DNA from: Melioribacteraceae bacterium
Lineage (GTDB): Bacteria; Bacteroidota; Ignavibacteria; Ignavibacteriales; Melioribacteraceae
Length of the DNA stretch: 64,000 bases
Direction of reading: 5' to 3'
NCBI GenBank assembly: GCA_021739765.1
Contig: JAIPBD010000008.1
Span: 1-64,000, forward strand
Part shown: positions 17,462 to 26,658 of the stretch, in pieces
How the letters are laid out: each line of letters begins with the position of its first letter
Numbering within the stretch: the first letter of the stretch is position 1
The notes under the pieces: generated by a model
The model's database searches: none
Told to the model about the DNA's origin: nothing
The model's input: the letters and a program-made list of their open reading frames with translations, nothing else
Program-made: the position numbers and the translations under genes

Positions 17462-18579
17462 ACCTTCATTTCAAAAACTCGATAGGTTTTATAAGCTTCA
17501 CCTTTCATCATTTCCGCGCCGCGAATCATCATTTCGTTGTCTTCCAAAATCCAGCTTGCTTCTCCTTGCAAAATGCCAAGGTTTTCAGCTCGTTCCATGC
17601 ATTCTTTATAAAGAATTGCGTCAATTCCTTTTTTCTGAAATTCCGGAATTATGCCCAGAATGATAATCCGAACCCAATCAATTTTTTTCTTCTGTGTAAA
17701 AAGTTTTAAGAATCCGAAAGGAAAAAGTCTGCCATTCATTTCTTTAAAAATTCTATTATAATCGAGCATCACAAGCGCGAAACCAATCGTTTCATCATTT
17801 ATTTCGGCGAACAAAACCAAATTTGGTTCAACGAGAGGTTTTAGGTCGGCTGCCATCGTGTTAATTTCTTCATCAGTCATTGGAACAAATCCCCAATTTG
17901 GCTGCCACGCAAGGTTGTAAATCTTTTTCACATGCTCCAATTCATTATTGAATTTTTTCATATTAAGCGATCGAATCTTTACATTTTGTCTTTTTTGAGC
18001 GATTTCGGCTACACGGAATAATTTTGATTGGGTTTTTAATCGAGGATTTTGGATATCAAATGCAAAAAGATCTTTCGCTTTCTCCAATCCGTAATTCTCG
18101 AGCAAATCTTTGTAGTATCGGGGATTATAAGTCATCAAAAGTCTCGGAGAATCATCAAATCCATCTATTAATAACGCATATTCGTCATTTGACGAAGGAT
18201 TTGCTGGTCCGCGCATGTAGGTTAAACCTCTTTCCTTTATCCAGTTCTTTGCGGTATCGAGTAATTTATCCGCGACTGCTTGATCATTTATACATTCAAA
18301 AAATCCGAAGAACCCAATATTTTCGTTGTGTTCAGAATTATGCAAATCATTTTTAATAGCTGCGATTCTTCCCACAATTTTACCATCCCGTTTTGCGATG
18401 AATAAATCCATCTCGGCATGTTTGAAGAACGGATTTTTTTTCTTGTTGAGAATTTTCTTTTTATCGAATAATAACGGCGGAACCCAATGCGGATCCCCTT
18501 TATAAATTTCCCACGCAAATTTTAAAAATTTTGAGATTTCAGAATTTGTACTGATTTTATTTATAATTATTTCACTCAT
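17458..18579 (-). CDS. GNAT-fold N-acyltransferase, candidate bacterial ceramide synthase (bCerS/YghO-like)
   Basis: The 373-residue protein combines a degenerate N-terminal GNAT half (YKGDPHWVPPLLFDKKK, AKRDGKIVGRIAAI) with a second GNAT half carrying FAEINDETIGFALVML and IIILGIIPEFQKKGIDAIL, the acyl-CoA binding loop. MRGPANPSSNDEYALLIDGF and PRLLMTYNPRYY are the family signature I associate with bacterial ceramide synthase and E. coli YghO. That enzyme N-acylates a sphingoid base with a fatty acyl-CoA. ATG at 18579 is preferred over an upstream TTG because AGGA precedes it. Serine palmitoyltransferase and a CerR-like reductase lie 1.4-3.7 kb away, which supports the role; a generic N-acetyltransferase is the alternative. 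Confidence 0.7.
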   Translation of the reverse strand: MSEIIINKISTNSEISKFLKFAWEIYKGDPHWVPPLLFDKKKILNKKKNPFFKHAEMDLFIAKRDGKIVGRIAAIKNDLHNSEHNENIGFFGFFECINDQAVADKLLDTAKNWIKERGLTYMRGPANPSSNDEYALLIDGFDDSPRLLMTYNPRYYKDLLENYGLEKAKDLFAFDIQNPRLKTQSKLFRVAEIAQKRQNVKIRSLNMKKFNNELEHVKKIYNLAWQPNWGFVPMTDEEINTMAADLKPLVEPNLVLFAEINDETIGFALVMLDYNRIFKEMNGRLFPFGFLKLFTQKKKIDWVRIIILGIIPEFQKKGIDAILYKECMERAENLGILQGEASWILEDNEMMIRGAEMMKGEAYKTYRVFEMKV

Positions 18580-18707
18580 CTCAGTCCTCAATAATAGATG
18601 CAGAAATTGTACTCAATTGTAGAGTTTTAATTTTCGATAACTAATTAAAGCAAGTTATCAAATGAAACGGAATTATGCGATATGATTGGGAAACAATTCC
18701 TATAACG

Positions 18708-19829
18708 TTAAACTTTAATAAATATTCTTTTTTTATAAAAAATCCACATTATTCCCAACCAAATTAAAACGTAAAATAGCGCCCAGAAAAGACTCGCGTT
18801 TACGGGATCAAGCCAGCTTAAAAACATATTTTGATATAAAAATTGCTGAAGCGAAGAATACGAATTGGAGGAATTTTGAATCAACCATTCTCCCATTCCT
18901 ATTGCGACCAGACTTGAGAGCATATAAACCGTAATTGCATTTGAACCGTATACTTGAAAGGGAAGTGCCCATTTTTTATAACCAAGCACGTCGATCGTCC
19001 AATAACAAAAAGCAAGAAAGTTTAATGCTAATCCACCGGTATACAATACGTATGAACTTGTCCACAAACTTTTATTTATCGGAAACCACATATCTAAAAT
19101 GTAACCGGCTACCATCAAAATCGATCCGTAGAAAAACATCCATACAGTTTTCTCTGTTTTATTTTTTTCACTTCGTAAAAGATGCCCTGCAAGAATCCCC
19201 AATATTGTAGTCGATATTGCAGGAACGGTGCTCAATATTCCTTCCGGATCCCATACTTTGGAATAATTCCAAAGGTGACCGCCAAGCAACAAATTATCAA
19301 GCCATGCCCCCAAGTTCGTTGCGGGTTCAAGATTCGCAGGACCTATTCCCGGAACAGGTACAATTGTCATAAGTAACCAATATAAAAGTAGTAATCCGAT
19401 TCCTATCCACAGCTGCGTTTGTTTGGCCGTTTTTAGAAATAAAATAGAAGAAACTAAATAAACGACGGCGATCCGCTGCAGAACTCCCGGAATCCGAATA
19501 GTATCAAGTTCGAAATAGGGGAATGTGTTTAAGATTAAACCTAAAACAAATAAGATTATACTTCGCTGAAAAATTTGTTTAATTAGTTTTTGATGGCTTT
19601 CACCTTCGTTTTTTCTTTTTGAAAGTGAAAATGTTATCGCAACTCCAACAATAAAAAGGAAAAATGGAAAAACTAAATCGGTTGGTGTGCAGCCGTTCCA
19701 TTCCGCGTGTCGAAGTGCCGGATAAATATTCCCCCAATCCCCGGGATTATTTACAAGAATCATCCCGGCAATAGTGATTCCTCTAAATACATCTAAAGAT
19801 ATTAATCGTTGAGATTGGTTAACCTTCAT
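18708..19829 (-). CDS. Polytopic acyltransferase-like membrane protein (NagX/heparan-glucosaminide N-acetyltransferase type)
   Basis: The 373-residue product opens with RLISLDVFRGITIAGMILVNNPG and then HAEWNGCTPTDLVFPFFLFIVG, the signature of the NagX/DUF5009 group related to lysosomal heparan-alpha-glucosaminide N-acetyltransferase. About ten hydrophobic segments follow. Family members are thought to pass acetyl groups across the inner membrane to amino sugars. The start is taken at the ATG at 19829 because the signature begins five residues later, while the upstream extension is not conserved-looking and would cross the terminator of the serine palmitoyltransferase gene. Confidence 0.8.
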   Translation of the reverse strand: MKVNQSQRLISLDVFRGITIAGMILVNNPGDWGNIYPALRHAEWNGCTPTDLVFPFFLFIVGVAITFSLSKRKNEGESHQKLIKQIFQRSIILFVLGLILNTFPYFELDTIRIPGVLQRIAVVYLVSSILFLKTAKQTQLWIGIGLLLLYWLLMTIVPVPGIGPANLEPATNLGAWLDNLLLGGHLWNYSKVWDPEGILSTVPAISTTILGILAGHLLRSEKNKTEKTVWMFFYGSILMVAGYILDMWFPINKSLWTSSYVLYTGGLALNFLAFCYWTIDVLGYKKWALPFQVYGSNAITVYMLSSLVAIGMGEWLIQNSSNSYSSLQQFLYQNMFLSWLDPVNASLFWALFYVLIWLGIMWIFYKKRIFIKV

Positions 19830-19911
19830 ATTGTGTTCCAAATTCCAAGGCAAATAATAAAATGAAGTGATCGAAATCGTAATGTTATCAAAAGGATGAT
19901 TTGTTTCAGGT

Positions 19912-19947
19912 AAAAAGAAAACCGCCATCTAAAAGAAGATGACGGTT
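19912..19947 (-). terminator. Rho-independent terminator after serine palmitoyltransferase
   Basis: On the minus strand AACCGTCATCT and AGATGGCGGTT form an 11-bp stem with one G-U pair around the loop TCTTTT, followed by TTCTTTTT. It lies seven bases after the stop of the serine palmitoyltransferase gene and 80 bases before the next gene, so it should end that transcript. Confidence 0.85.
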
Positions 19948-19953
19948 AAATCA

Positions 19954-21144
19954 TTAAATCAATCCTAATTCAGTTCCGATTTTTTTGAAAGTATCAATAA
20001 TATAATCCAAATGTTCGTCTTCGTGAGTTGACATATAACTGGTTCTCATCATTTGTCTGCCTTGAGGAACACCGGGCGAAATAAATACATTCACAAAAAC
20101 ACCTGCGTCGTATAACATTTTCCACATTTTGAATGCTATATCATCATTGCCAACTATAACCGGTACAATTCCGGTTCTTCCGTTAACAATATTGAATCCG
20201 GCATCACGAAGCGATGAGCGAACTTTCTCGGCGTTTCTGACCAATTGAGTCACTCTTTCAGGTTCGGCTTCCAATACATCCAAAGCGGCTATTGCAGCAG
20301 CTACGGAGGAAGGAGTTGGAGACGCGCTAAAAATCAAAGCCGGAGCATGGTGTTTGATATAATCAATTACTTTTGCGTCTCCGGCAACAAATCCGCCCAG
20401 CGAAGCAAAAGTTTTGCTAAATGTTCCCATTGTCAAATCTACATCATCAACCAGCCCGAACTCGCTTGCCGTACCTCTTCCGCCTTTACCGATAACGCCA
20501 ACGGAATGAGCATCGTCGATCAATATTTTCGCGTTAAAAGCTTTAGCTAATTCAACCATTTTCGGTAATTCGACAATTTCACCGCCGGTGCTAAATACTC
20601 CGTCACTAACAATCAATTTTCCCGCATCTTTTGGCACTTTGTTCAACACTCTTTCCAAATCTTGCATATTGTTGTGTTTGTAACGTAATAATTCCGCAGT
20701 CGCGCCTCTCGCCATCAAGTTTGCGGCAACTATACATGCATGATTATCCTTATCGGAAATCACATATTCACCTCTCTGAACGAGGGTTGGAATAATACCT
20801 TGTCCGGTTTGATAACCGGTACTAAATAATAAAACAGCTTCTTTCCCAAAAAACTTTGCAAGTCTTTCTTCAAGTTCCACGTGTAAATCGATAGTTCCCG
20901 TTAAGTATCTTGAGCCTGAACAACCAGTGCCATATTTGTTAATGGCGGCGATTGCGGCTTCTTTAACTTTGGGATGTGAAGTTAAACCAAGATAGTTGTT
21001 CGATCCGGCCATAATAACTTTACGACCTTCAATTGATACAACAGGTCCTTCATTTTCTTCAATTGGTCTGAAGTATGGGTAAATTCCAAGAGCTTTAATC
21101 TCATCTGCCCTTGTAAAATCGTAACATTTCTGAAATAGATCCAA
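19954..21144 (-). CDS. spt: Serine palmitoyltransferase (alpha-oxoamine synthase family)
   Basis: The 396-residue PLP enzyme should condense L-serine with palmitoyl-CoA to 3-ketodihydrosphingosine, the first step of sphingolipid synthesis. The PLP lysine lies in [11 protein letters not shown] (K244 from this start), H135 in DKDNHACIV stacks on the cofactor, and D211/H213 are in IDDAHSVGV. The opening ([22 protein letters not shown]) and the length are typical of bacterial serine palmitoyltransferases; aminoketobutyrate ligase and AONS are shorter at the N-terminus and are the main alternatives. The start is TTG at 21144: AGGAGG lies six bases upstream. It is divergent from the CerR-like gene and has its own terminator. 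Confidence 0.82.
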   Translation of the reverse strand: MDLFQKCYDFTRADEIKALGIYPYFRPIEENEGPVVSIEGRKVIMAGSNNYLGLTSHPKVKEAAIAAINKYGTGCSGSRYLTGTIDLHVELEERLAKFFGKEAVLLFSTGYQTGQGIIPTLVQRGEYVISDKDNHACIVAANLMARGATAELLRYKHNNMQDLERVLNKVPKDAGKLIVSDGVFSTGGEIVELPKMVELAKAFNAKILIDDAHSVGVIGKGGRGTASEFGLVDDVDLTMGTFSKTFASLGGFVAGDAKVIDYIKHHAPALIFSASPTPSSVAAAIAALDVLEAEPERVTQLVRNAEKVRSSLRDAGFNIVNGRTGIVPVIVGNDDIAFKMWKMLYDAGVFVNVFISPGVPQGRQMMRTSYMSTHEDEHLDYIIDTFKKIGTELGLI

Positions 21145-21260
21145 AATATTCCTCCTAGATCCTATATTAATCAATAAAAATACTATTTTTGAATACAGAA
21201 CAGAGCAAACTATTATAATATTGTTTCAAAATCAAACTTAACATAAATTTTACATAGCCT

Positions 21261-22253
21261 ATGAAAAATGCACCAATATCTGTAGTAACAGGTGGATCCG
21301 GATTTGTCGGAAGTCACCTTGTCGATCTTTTAATCGAGAAAGGACATGTTGTCCGCTGTATAGTTCGTGAATCGAGTAATTTGAAGTGGCTCGATAATAA
21401 AAATATCGAAATATTTAAATCCGGGTTATTTGATAAAAATGGATTGAAAGAAGTATTAAGGGATGCGGATTACCTTTTCCACGTCGCCGGAGTTGTAAAA
21501 TCTAAGAAAAAGGAGGGTTATTATTCCGGTAACGTCGATACAACAAAAAATTTACTTGAAGTAATTGTTGAAGAAAATATCAAAATAAAACGAGTTTTAA
21601 TTGTTAGTAGTCAAACGGCTACCGGTCCCTCAAACTCGGAAAAAGCCAAAGCTGAAGACGAAACTCCGAATCCGATAACAACTTACGGCAAATCCAAAAG
21701 AGCGCAGGAAGTACTTGCGCTGAATTATTCCGACAAAATACCGATTACAATAGTCCGCCCGCCGGCTGTATATGGCGAACGAGACACCGAGATTTTCCTA
21801 GTTTTTAAATCTTACAATCAAGGATTGATGTCGATGGTAGGGTTTGATGAAAAGCGATTAAGTCTCGTTCATGTTTCGGATTTGGTAAATGGAATTTATT
21901 TAGCAGCGACTAATGAGTCTTCCGCCGGGGAAATCTACCATATCGGCTCGGATGAATTCTATTCATGGCCTGAGATGAGTAAATATTTTGCGAAGGCTTT
22001 TGGGAAAAATGCGTTAAAAATCCGGTTACCACATTTTCTCGTTTATGGTGTTGCTACTGTCGCGCAATTTTTCGCAATGTTCAGTTCAAAACCCGCAACG
22101 TTTAATCTTGAGAAAGCAAAAGATTTTGTACAGAAATACTGGACTCTAAACGTTGATAAAGCGAAAAAAGAACTTGGCTATAAACAAAATATGCCGATTC
22201 AAGAAGGGGTAAAAAGAACGGCCGATTGGTACTTGGATAATAATTGGCTTTGA
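21261..22253 (+). CDS. NAD(P)-dependent epimerase/dehydratase family reductase, candidate CerR-like
   Basis: The 330-residue protein is an extended short-chain dehydrogenase. SVVTGGSGFVGSHLVD (residues ~8-23) binds the cofactor, SSQTATGPS supplies the catalytic Ser/Thr region and YGKSKRAQE gives YxxxK. It ends with a lipid-facing looking helical C-terminus (FLVYGVATVAQFFAMF). In Caulobacter the ceramide reductase CerR belongs to this epimerase/dehydratase family, and the divergent placement beside serine palmitoyltransferase makes reduction of the 3-keto sphingoid intermediate likely. A 3-beta-hydroxysteroid dehydrogenase or sugar epimerase annotation would be the default by homology alone. 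Confidence 0.68.
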   Translation: MKNAPISVVTGGSGFVGSHLVDLLIEKGHVVRCIVRESSNLKWLDNKNIEIFKSGLFDKNGLKEVLRDADYLFHVAGVVKSKKKEGYYSGNVDTTKNLLEVIVEENIKIKRVLIVSSQTATGPSNSEKAKAEDETPNPITTYGKSKRAQEVLALNYSDKIPITIVRPPAVYGERDTEIFLVFKSYNQGLMSMVGFDEKRLSLVHVSDLVNGIYLAATNESSAGEIYHIGSDEFYSWPEMSKYFAKAFGKNALKIRLPHFLVYGVATVAQFFAMFSSKPATFNLEKAKDFVQKYWTLNVDKAKKELGYKQNMPIQEGVKRTADWYLDNNWL

Positions 22254-22648
22254 ACAGATTCTTTTCCCGAATAGAATAAATGGGTAAATGATTTTGGGGA
22301 ATCACCACTTCCGAAACCCTTGCAAGCTGCCGAGAAATTAGAATCATCAAGCAAATCTGCGGCTAATTTTTCCTCGAAATCTTTTTTGTGATCTTCAAAA
22401 ATCAGAATGCTTTTGATTTCTGCTGACGCTAAAGTTGTTAGATGATCGATATGCCAATGTCTTGTTTTTTCTTTCTTTAGATGCCGTTTCAAACGAAAAC
22501 CAAGATTTTTTTGAGCGCTCCCCACGTAATAATAATACCCGTCATTAAATTCAATATGATTAAATTTTTTGATTCCTACCGTGAAATTGGAAGGGAAGAA
22601 TATCTCAAGAATGTAAATCCCGGATTTTAGATCAGTTATTTTTCGCAC
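22199..22648 (-). CDS. GIY-YIG family nuclease (DUF123 type)
   Basis: The 149-residue protein has SGIYILEIFF near the start and GYYYYVGSAQKNLGFRLKRHL, a GIY-YIG core in its DUF123 variant, then KTRHWHIDHLT, GFGSGDSPKSFTHLFY. The last ~25 residues continue past the usual end of the family and are encoded antisense to the end of the converging reductase gene (55-base overlap). Members may act on nucleic acids, but the biological role is undefined. The start is GTG at 22648; its AGAAGG is unusually close, so the start is uncertain. Confidence 0.75.
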   Translation of the reverse strand: MRKITDLKSGIYILEIFFPSNFTVGIKKFNHIEFNDGYYYYVGSAQKNLGFRLKRHLKKEKTRHWHIDHLTTLASAEIKSILIFEDHKKDFEEKLAADLLDDSNFSAACKGFGSGDSPKSFTHLFYSGKESVQSQLLSKYQSAVLFTPS

Positions 22649-23051
22649 CTTCTGCTATCCAGGTTTTTATTCCATTCCTCTGAGATTCATTTATTGGAGT
22701 TACCGGATAAGTATAAGGCGGCATAACCTCGGCACCATTTTGTCCTTCGATCGCCCAAACCAGTATGCTGTTATCGGGTGAGCCCGGAAAAACAATTAAC
22801 GGATTTGCGGTAGTTAATGCCCATGATGTTAAAATGACGCTTGTTTCCGAGGAACTTCCATCGTGGCACCCGCTGGAATTACACTTAAAATCGAATATCG
22901 GTTGAATATGCTCCGAATATTTTACATCAGTTGGCGGAATGTAACGATTATCAATTTCACTTCCTGTCAATGTATCATCACATGAACTAAGGCTTATTAA
23001 AAAGGTAAAGGCAAATACAATTAAACCAATATGCGGAAATGTATTTTTCAT
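22632..23051 (-). CDS. Lipoprotein with single cytochrome c-like heme site (CX4CH)
   Basis: A lipoprotein signal peptide (FTFLISLSSC, C24 as the lipidated residue) is followed by YSEHIQPIFDFKC and a C57-NSSG-C62-H63 motif. The spacing between the two cysteines is four rather than two residues. MPPYTYPVTP near the end could supply the distal methionine, as in small envelope cytochromes that start with HIQPIFxxxC. The protein probably sits in the periplasm or outer membrane as an electron carrier, or the cysteines are structural. Its stop overlaps the start of the GIY-YIG gene. Confidence 0.65.
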   Translation of the reverse strand: MKNTFPHIGLIVFAFTFLISLSSCDDTLTGSEIDNRYIPPTDVKYSEHIQPIFDFKCNSSGCHDGSSSETSVILTSWALTTANPLIVFPGSPDNSILVWAIEGQNGAEVMPPYTYPVTPINESQRNGIKTWIAEGAKNN

Positions 23052-23137
23052 AAATTAATCTGATATTAACAAAGGATTAGCTTAAAATTATCTTATTTTT
23101 GAAGCAATTATTTCTTGCAAACTTAAGAGGAAATCGA

Positions 23138-24460
23138 ATGAAAGCCAAAGCATTAATTTTTTCCCTCCTGCTGGTAACTTCAACAATCTATTCGCAAAAA
23201 AGTTTGATTCAATCCGGTCCGATGGTTGGTTATTCACAAATGATGGAATCAGTTGTTTGGATACAAACAAATGAGTCCGCTGATGTAAAAATGAATTATT
23301 GGCTAAAGGGGGATTCCTCACTTAAAATGAACAGTGAATTAATCACCACGAAAAAACAAACCGCATTTACCGCCAAATTACTTGCGGATGACGTTAAACC
23401 CGGAAATACTTATGAATATGAAATTGTAGTTAATGGGAGAACAGTTGATTTTGATTATCCGCTGGAGTTTCAAACTCAAAAACTTTGGCAATGGCGTGGA
23501 GACGCTCCCGACTTTGAATTTGTTATCGGAAGTTGTTTTTACGTGAATGAACCGGATTACGATCGACCCGGGAAAGGTTATGGATCAGAGTACGAAATTG
23601 TTCAATCAATTCACGAAAAGAATCCCGACTTTATGATTTGGCTGGGTGATAATATTTATTTGAGGGAAGTTGATTGGAACTCAAGAACCGGAATTTTGCA
23701 CCGGAATACACACACGCGATCACTCCCGGAATTGCAGCCGCTCTTGGCTTCAACTCATCATTACGCTATTTGGGATGACCATGATTTTGGACCGAATAAT
23801 TCAAACCGGAGTTTTTGGGCGAAGGATTTAACGCTCGAAGCATTCGAACTTTTCTGGGCTAATCCATCTTTCGGTGTAAATGGAAATCCTGGAATTACTA
23901 CTTATTTCGAATGGGCGGATTGTGAATTTTTCCTTCTTGATAATCGGTATTACAGATCACCTCAATATAGAAAAAATACGGAAAGGGAGATTTTTGGAGA
24001 AGAACAAATCGAATGGTTGATTGATGCGTTAAGTTCAAGTTCGGCTCCTTTCAAATTTGTTGCGATGGGAAGCCAGTTTCTAAATCCTTATGTCGGATAT
24101 GAAAATTATTCCACTTATTCCGCCGAACGAGAAAAATTACTCAATTTAATTGAAGAAGCCGGAATAACAGGCGTGATTTTCTTTTCAGGTGATCGTCACC
24201 TTTCAGAAATTTCAAAATTGGAACGATACGGAACTTACCCGCTCTACGATATTACTATTTCTTCATTAACCGCCGGCTCAAATACATGGCCGCCGGAAGC
24301 AAACTATTACAGAGTGGATGGCACTTTGACGCAAAAACATAATTTCGCGATGTTAAAAGTTACCGGTCCCCGAAAAAATCGTTTGCTGACAATTAAAGAC
24401 TACGATAAAGACGGAAATGAACTTTGGAAATTCGAAATTAATGAAAACGATTTGAAATAA
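23138..24460 (+). CDS. phoD: PhoD-like alkaline phosphatase family protein
   Basis: The 440-residue metallophosphatase shows the PhoD layout: a signal peptide (KALIFSLLLVTSTIYS), a beta-sandwich N-terminal domain, then the metal sites GSCFYVN, WLGDNIYL, WDDHDFGPNN and FFSGDRHLSEI. PhoD enzymes release phosphate from esters outside the cytoplasm using iron and calcium. The ATG at 23138 is chosen because AAGAGG lies seven bases before it and it gives a proper signal peptide. There is no twin-arginine motif, unlike Bacillus PhoD. No pho-box was recognised. Confidence 0.83.
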   Translation: MKAKALIFSLLLVTSTIYSQKSLIQSGPMVGYSQMMESVVWIQTNESADVKMNYWLKGDSSLKMNSELITTKKQTAFTAKLLADDVKPGNTYEYEIVVNGRTVDFDYPLEFQTQKLWQWRGDAPDFEFVIGSCFYVNEPDYDRPGKGYGSEYEIVQSIHEKNPDFMIWLGDNIYLREVDWNSRTGILHRNTHTRSLPELQPLLASTHHYAIWDDHDFGPNNSNRSFWAKDLTLEAFELFWANPSFGVNGNPGITTYFEWADCEFFLLDNRYYRSPQYRKNTEREIFGEEQIEWLIDALSSSSAPFKFVAMGSQFLNPYVGYENYSTYSAEREKLLNLIEEAGITGVIFFSGDRHLSEISKLERYGTYPLYDITISSLTAGSNTWPPEANYYRVDGTLTQKHNFAMLKVTGPRKNRLLTIKDYDKDGNELWKFEINENDLK

Positions 24461-24506
24461 TTGCGAAATGTGATGGTCTTTGCTATCTTTACAATCGCAA
24501 AAAGAT

Positions 24507-24579
24507 GGGGCTATAGCTCAGTTGGGAGAGCGCTTGACTGGCAGTCAAGAGGTCAGCGGTTCGAACCCGCTTAGCTCCA
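24507..24579 (+). tRNA. tRNA-Ala (anticodon GGC)
   Basis: A complete 73-nt cloverleaf: the acceptor stem GGGGCTA/TAGCTCC contains the G3-U70 pair that defines alanine tRNAs, the D-arm is GCTCAGTTGGGAGAGC, the anticodon stem is CTTGA/TCAAG around loop CTGGCAG (anticodon GGC, reading GCC/GCU codons), and the T-arm is GCGGTTCGAACCCGC. The discriminator base is A. CCA is not encoded. Confidence 0.97.
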
Positions 24580-24583
24580 CTTC

Positions 24584-24626
24584 AAAAAGTTCGATTTTAG
24601 TCTAAAATCGGACTTTTTCTTTTTTG
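24584..24626 (+). terminator. Rho-independent terminator after tRNA-Ala
   Basis: AAAAAGTTCGATTTTAG and CTAAAATCGGACTTTTT make a long stem with one mismatch-tolerant G-U position and a very short loop, followed by CTTTTTT. It starts five bases after the tRNA and would end its transcript. Confidence 0.85.
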
Positions 24627-24983
24627 AGTGAAATGAATTAAACATTCTTCTACCCTGTTATTTCTGCTTTTTTTGTACCCGGTTGATAGCCATCAGATAG
24701 TTCAATTTTGGTAAAGTAATAAAAATTGAAAAACCGGTTAAAAGGAGTAAAGAAATCCACTCCCAAATCTTCAACCATTTTTCCCAAATCAAAATATAAT
24801 ATTTGGAATTCGTTGCTTTTTAGTTTCGAAAAATATCATTTAAGTTGTGCCATTTTAGCATCAATACTTCGATGAGAAATTCGTCGGTGATGAGAGCAAC
24901 TAAATTTATCATATAATTCCACTACACATTTTATTTGGAATGGAAACGAATAAAGTTGATAGCAACAATATTGCAATCGAAAA
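24627..24983. other. Intergenic stretch without recognised features
   Basis: About 360 bases lie between the tRNA terminator and the end of the DUF1697 gene. No gene-like frame, repeat or strong hairpin was seen. Confidence 0.6.
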
Positions 24984-25517
24984 TTATTTTGTGTCAATCA
25001 TCGAGATTATTTTGCTGATTGTATTCCAATTCCTCGCGGTAACCGAAACTCCCAGGCAGCGTTCTACTTTCGCAGCTAATTTAGAACGACCAATTCCTTC
25101 CGGTGCAAATAAATAAAATACTTTTTCGGTTAGTTTGAATTCTTCGGATTCTGATTTAAGTTTTAATATTTGTTCGAGGTCGGGGACTTTAGAAGGTTTG
25201 CTGAGGAAGAAAAAATGCAACAATTTACCTGTTTCTACGGGGAAAGGATTGTTATCAATCGTTTTTTTCAAATCGGCAGAACTGAGGATCAATATTTTGG
25301 GTTCAAAACCAAATTTATGAAAAATGTTTCGGCTGATTTCATAGGCCAATTGGTTTGAATCAAATTGATTAGAACTGAATGTAACATTTCCGCTTTGAAT
25401 ATAAGTTTGAACATTCTCAAGTCCCATTTTTGCCAGAACTTCGACTAAACCTTTCATTGGTAGAATATTATTTCCACCAACATTTATTCCCCGAAAAAGA
25501 GCAATGTATGTTTTCAT
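24984..25517 (-). CDS. DUF1697 family protein
   Basis: The 177-residue protein has the family opening TYIALFRGINVGGNNILPMK followed by LENVQTYIQSGNVTFSS, which together are diagnostic of DUF1697. The family has a small alpha/beta fold and no established enzymatic activity. There is no signal peptide, so it should be cytoplasmic. It stands alone on its strand, with an AT-rich upstream region; expression control is not visible. Confidence 0.88.
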   Translation of the reverse strand: MKTYIALFRGINVGGNNILPMKGLVEVLAKMGLENVQTYIQSGNVTFSSNQFDSNQLAYEISRNIFHKFGFEPKILILSSADLKKTIDNNPFPVETGKLLHFFFLSKPSKVPDLEQILKLKSESEEFKLTEKVFYLFAPEGIGRSKLAAKVERCLGVSVTARNWNTISKIISMIDTK

Positions 25518-25722
25518 TGAAGTCCCTTTCTGAAATCGTCCATATTCTTGATTTTATTTCAAGATTTTTCCAAGCAAAGGATGTTCCTAAACTTGGCAAA
25601 CCATCTTGCGATATTTTAAGCAATTCCGGTTCCGGAAAATGAAAAATTTGTAAATCACGAAATCCTGACACTATAAAATCTATTCAGGATCTAATCATCA
25701 AACTTTGGATAAAAATTATCTG

Positions 25723-26658
25723 TCAACTCCATTCCGGGAATTGAGTTTTATTTAAATCTAATTTCGCGATAGTTTTCATATCGGAATCGTCCAATTGGAA
25801 GTCAAAAATATTTAAGTTTTCTTTCATATGTTCTTTTTGAGATGATCTTGGAATAGCTACAATACCTCTTTGGTAATGCCATCTTAAACTTACCTGGGCG
25901 TTATTTTTATTATACTTTTTCCCGATAGCCGCCAAAGTTTCATTGCTGAAAATTTGATTTCTTCCTTCTGCCAAAGGGGACCAAGCTTGCATTTGGATGC
26001 CGGATTTTTTCAAGTAATCAAATGCTTTATTTTGGATATAAAAAGCATGAGTTTCAATTTGATTTATCACCGGCTTAATTTTGCTGCTTGCCATCAAATC
26101 GTCAAGTTGATCAGGTTCAAAATTACTTACTCCAATGGCTTTTATTTTACCTTCCTGATACAACTCTTCCAGCGCCTTCCACGATCCTTTATAATCTTCA
26201 CGCGGACGATGAATAAGGTACATATCAAGATAATCAGTCTGTAATTTCGAGAGGGAAGTAGCAAAAGCTTTCTTTGTATTCTCATATCCATGATCACTAA
26301 CCCAGACTTTAGAACTGACAAAAAGTTCTTTTCGATCGATGCCGCTCTTCTTTATTCCAAGCCCAACCGCATCTTCATTCCCATAAATTTTTGCGGTATC
26401 AATCAGACGGTAGCCGAGTGAAATTGCATCTGCCACACATCGTTCACCGACAGAACCTTTCAACGTATTTGTGCCAAATCCCAAAATTGGCATTTTTACA
26501 CCATTATTTAGCACGATATTTTCGATTGAACTTTTTTGTAGTGTAGAACTACCGATCCCAAAAAGTCTCGAAGTACCGGCGCCCATTAAAACTGCTCCTG
26601 TTGTCAAAATCGAGCCGGTTTTTAGAAAGTCTCTTCTATTTAACTTCTTTTTACTCAT
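25723..26658 (-). CDS. Tat-exported aldo/keto reductase
   Basis: The 311-residue protein starts with a twin-arginine signal, NRRDFLKTGSILTTGAV, so it is folded with its cofactor before export. The AKR barrel follows: GFGTNTLKG, the tetrad residues in DTAKIYGNEDAVG (Asp and Tyr), SSKVWVSD (Lys) and YLIHRP (His), and IGVSNFEPDQL. It would reduce carbonyls with NADPH or NADH. An exported AKR is unusual because nicotinamide cofactor is cytoplasmic; the cofactor would have to travel bound to the enzyme. Substrate unknown. Confidence 0.88.
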   Translation of the reverse strand: MSKKKLNRRDFLKTGSILTTGAVLMGAGTSRLFGIGSSTLQKSSIENIVLNNGVKMPILGFGTNTLKGSVGERCVADAISLGYRLIDTAKIYGNEDAVGLGIKKSGIDRKELFVSSKVWVSDHGYENTKKAFATSLSKLQTDYLDMYLIHRPREDYKGSWKALEELYQEGKIKAIGVSNFEPDQLDDLMASSKIKPVINQIETHAFYIQNKAFDYLKKSGIQMQAWSPLAEGRNQIFSNETLAAIGKKYNKNNAQVSLRWHYQRGIVAIPRSSQKEHMKENLNIFDFQLDDSDMKTIAKLDLNKTQFPEWS

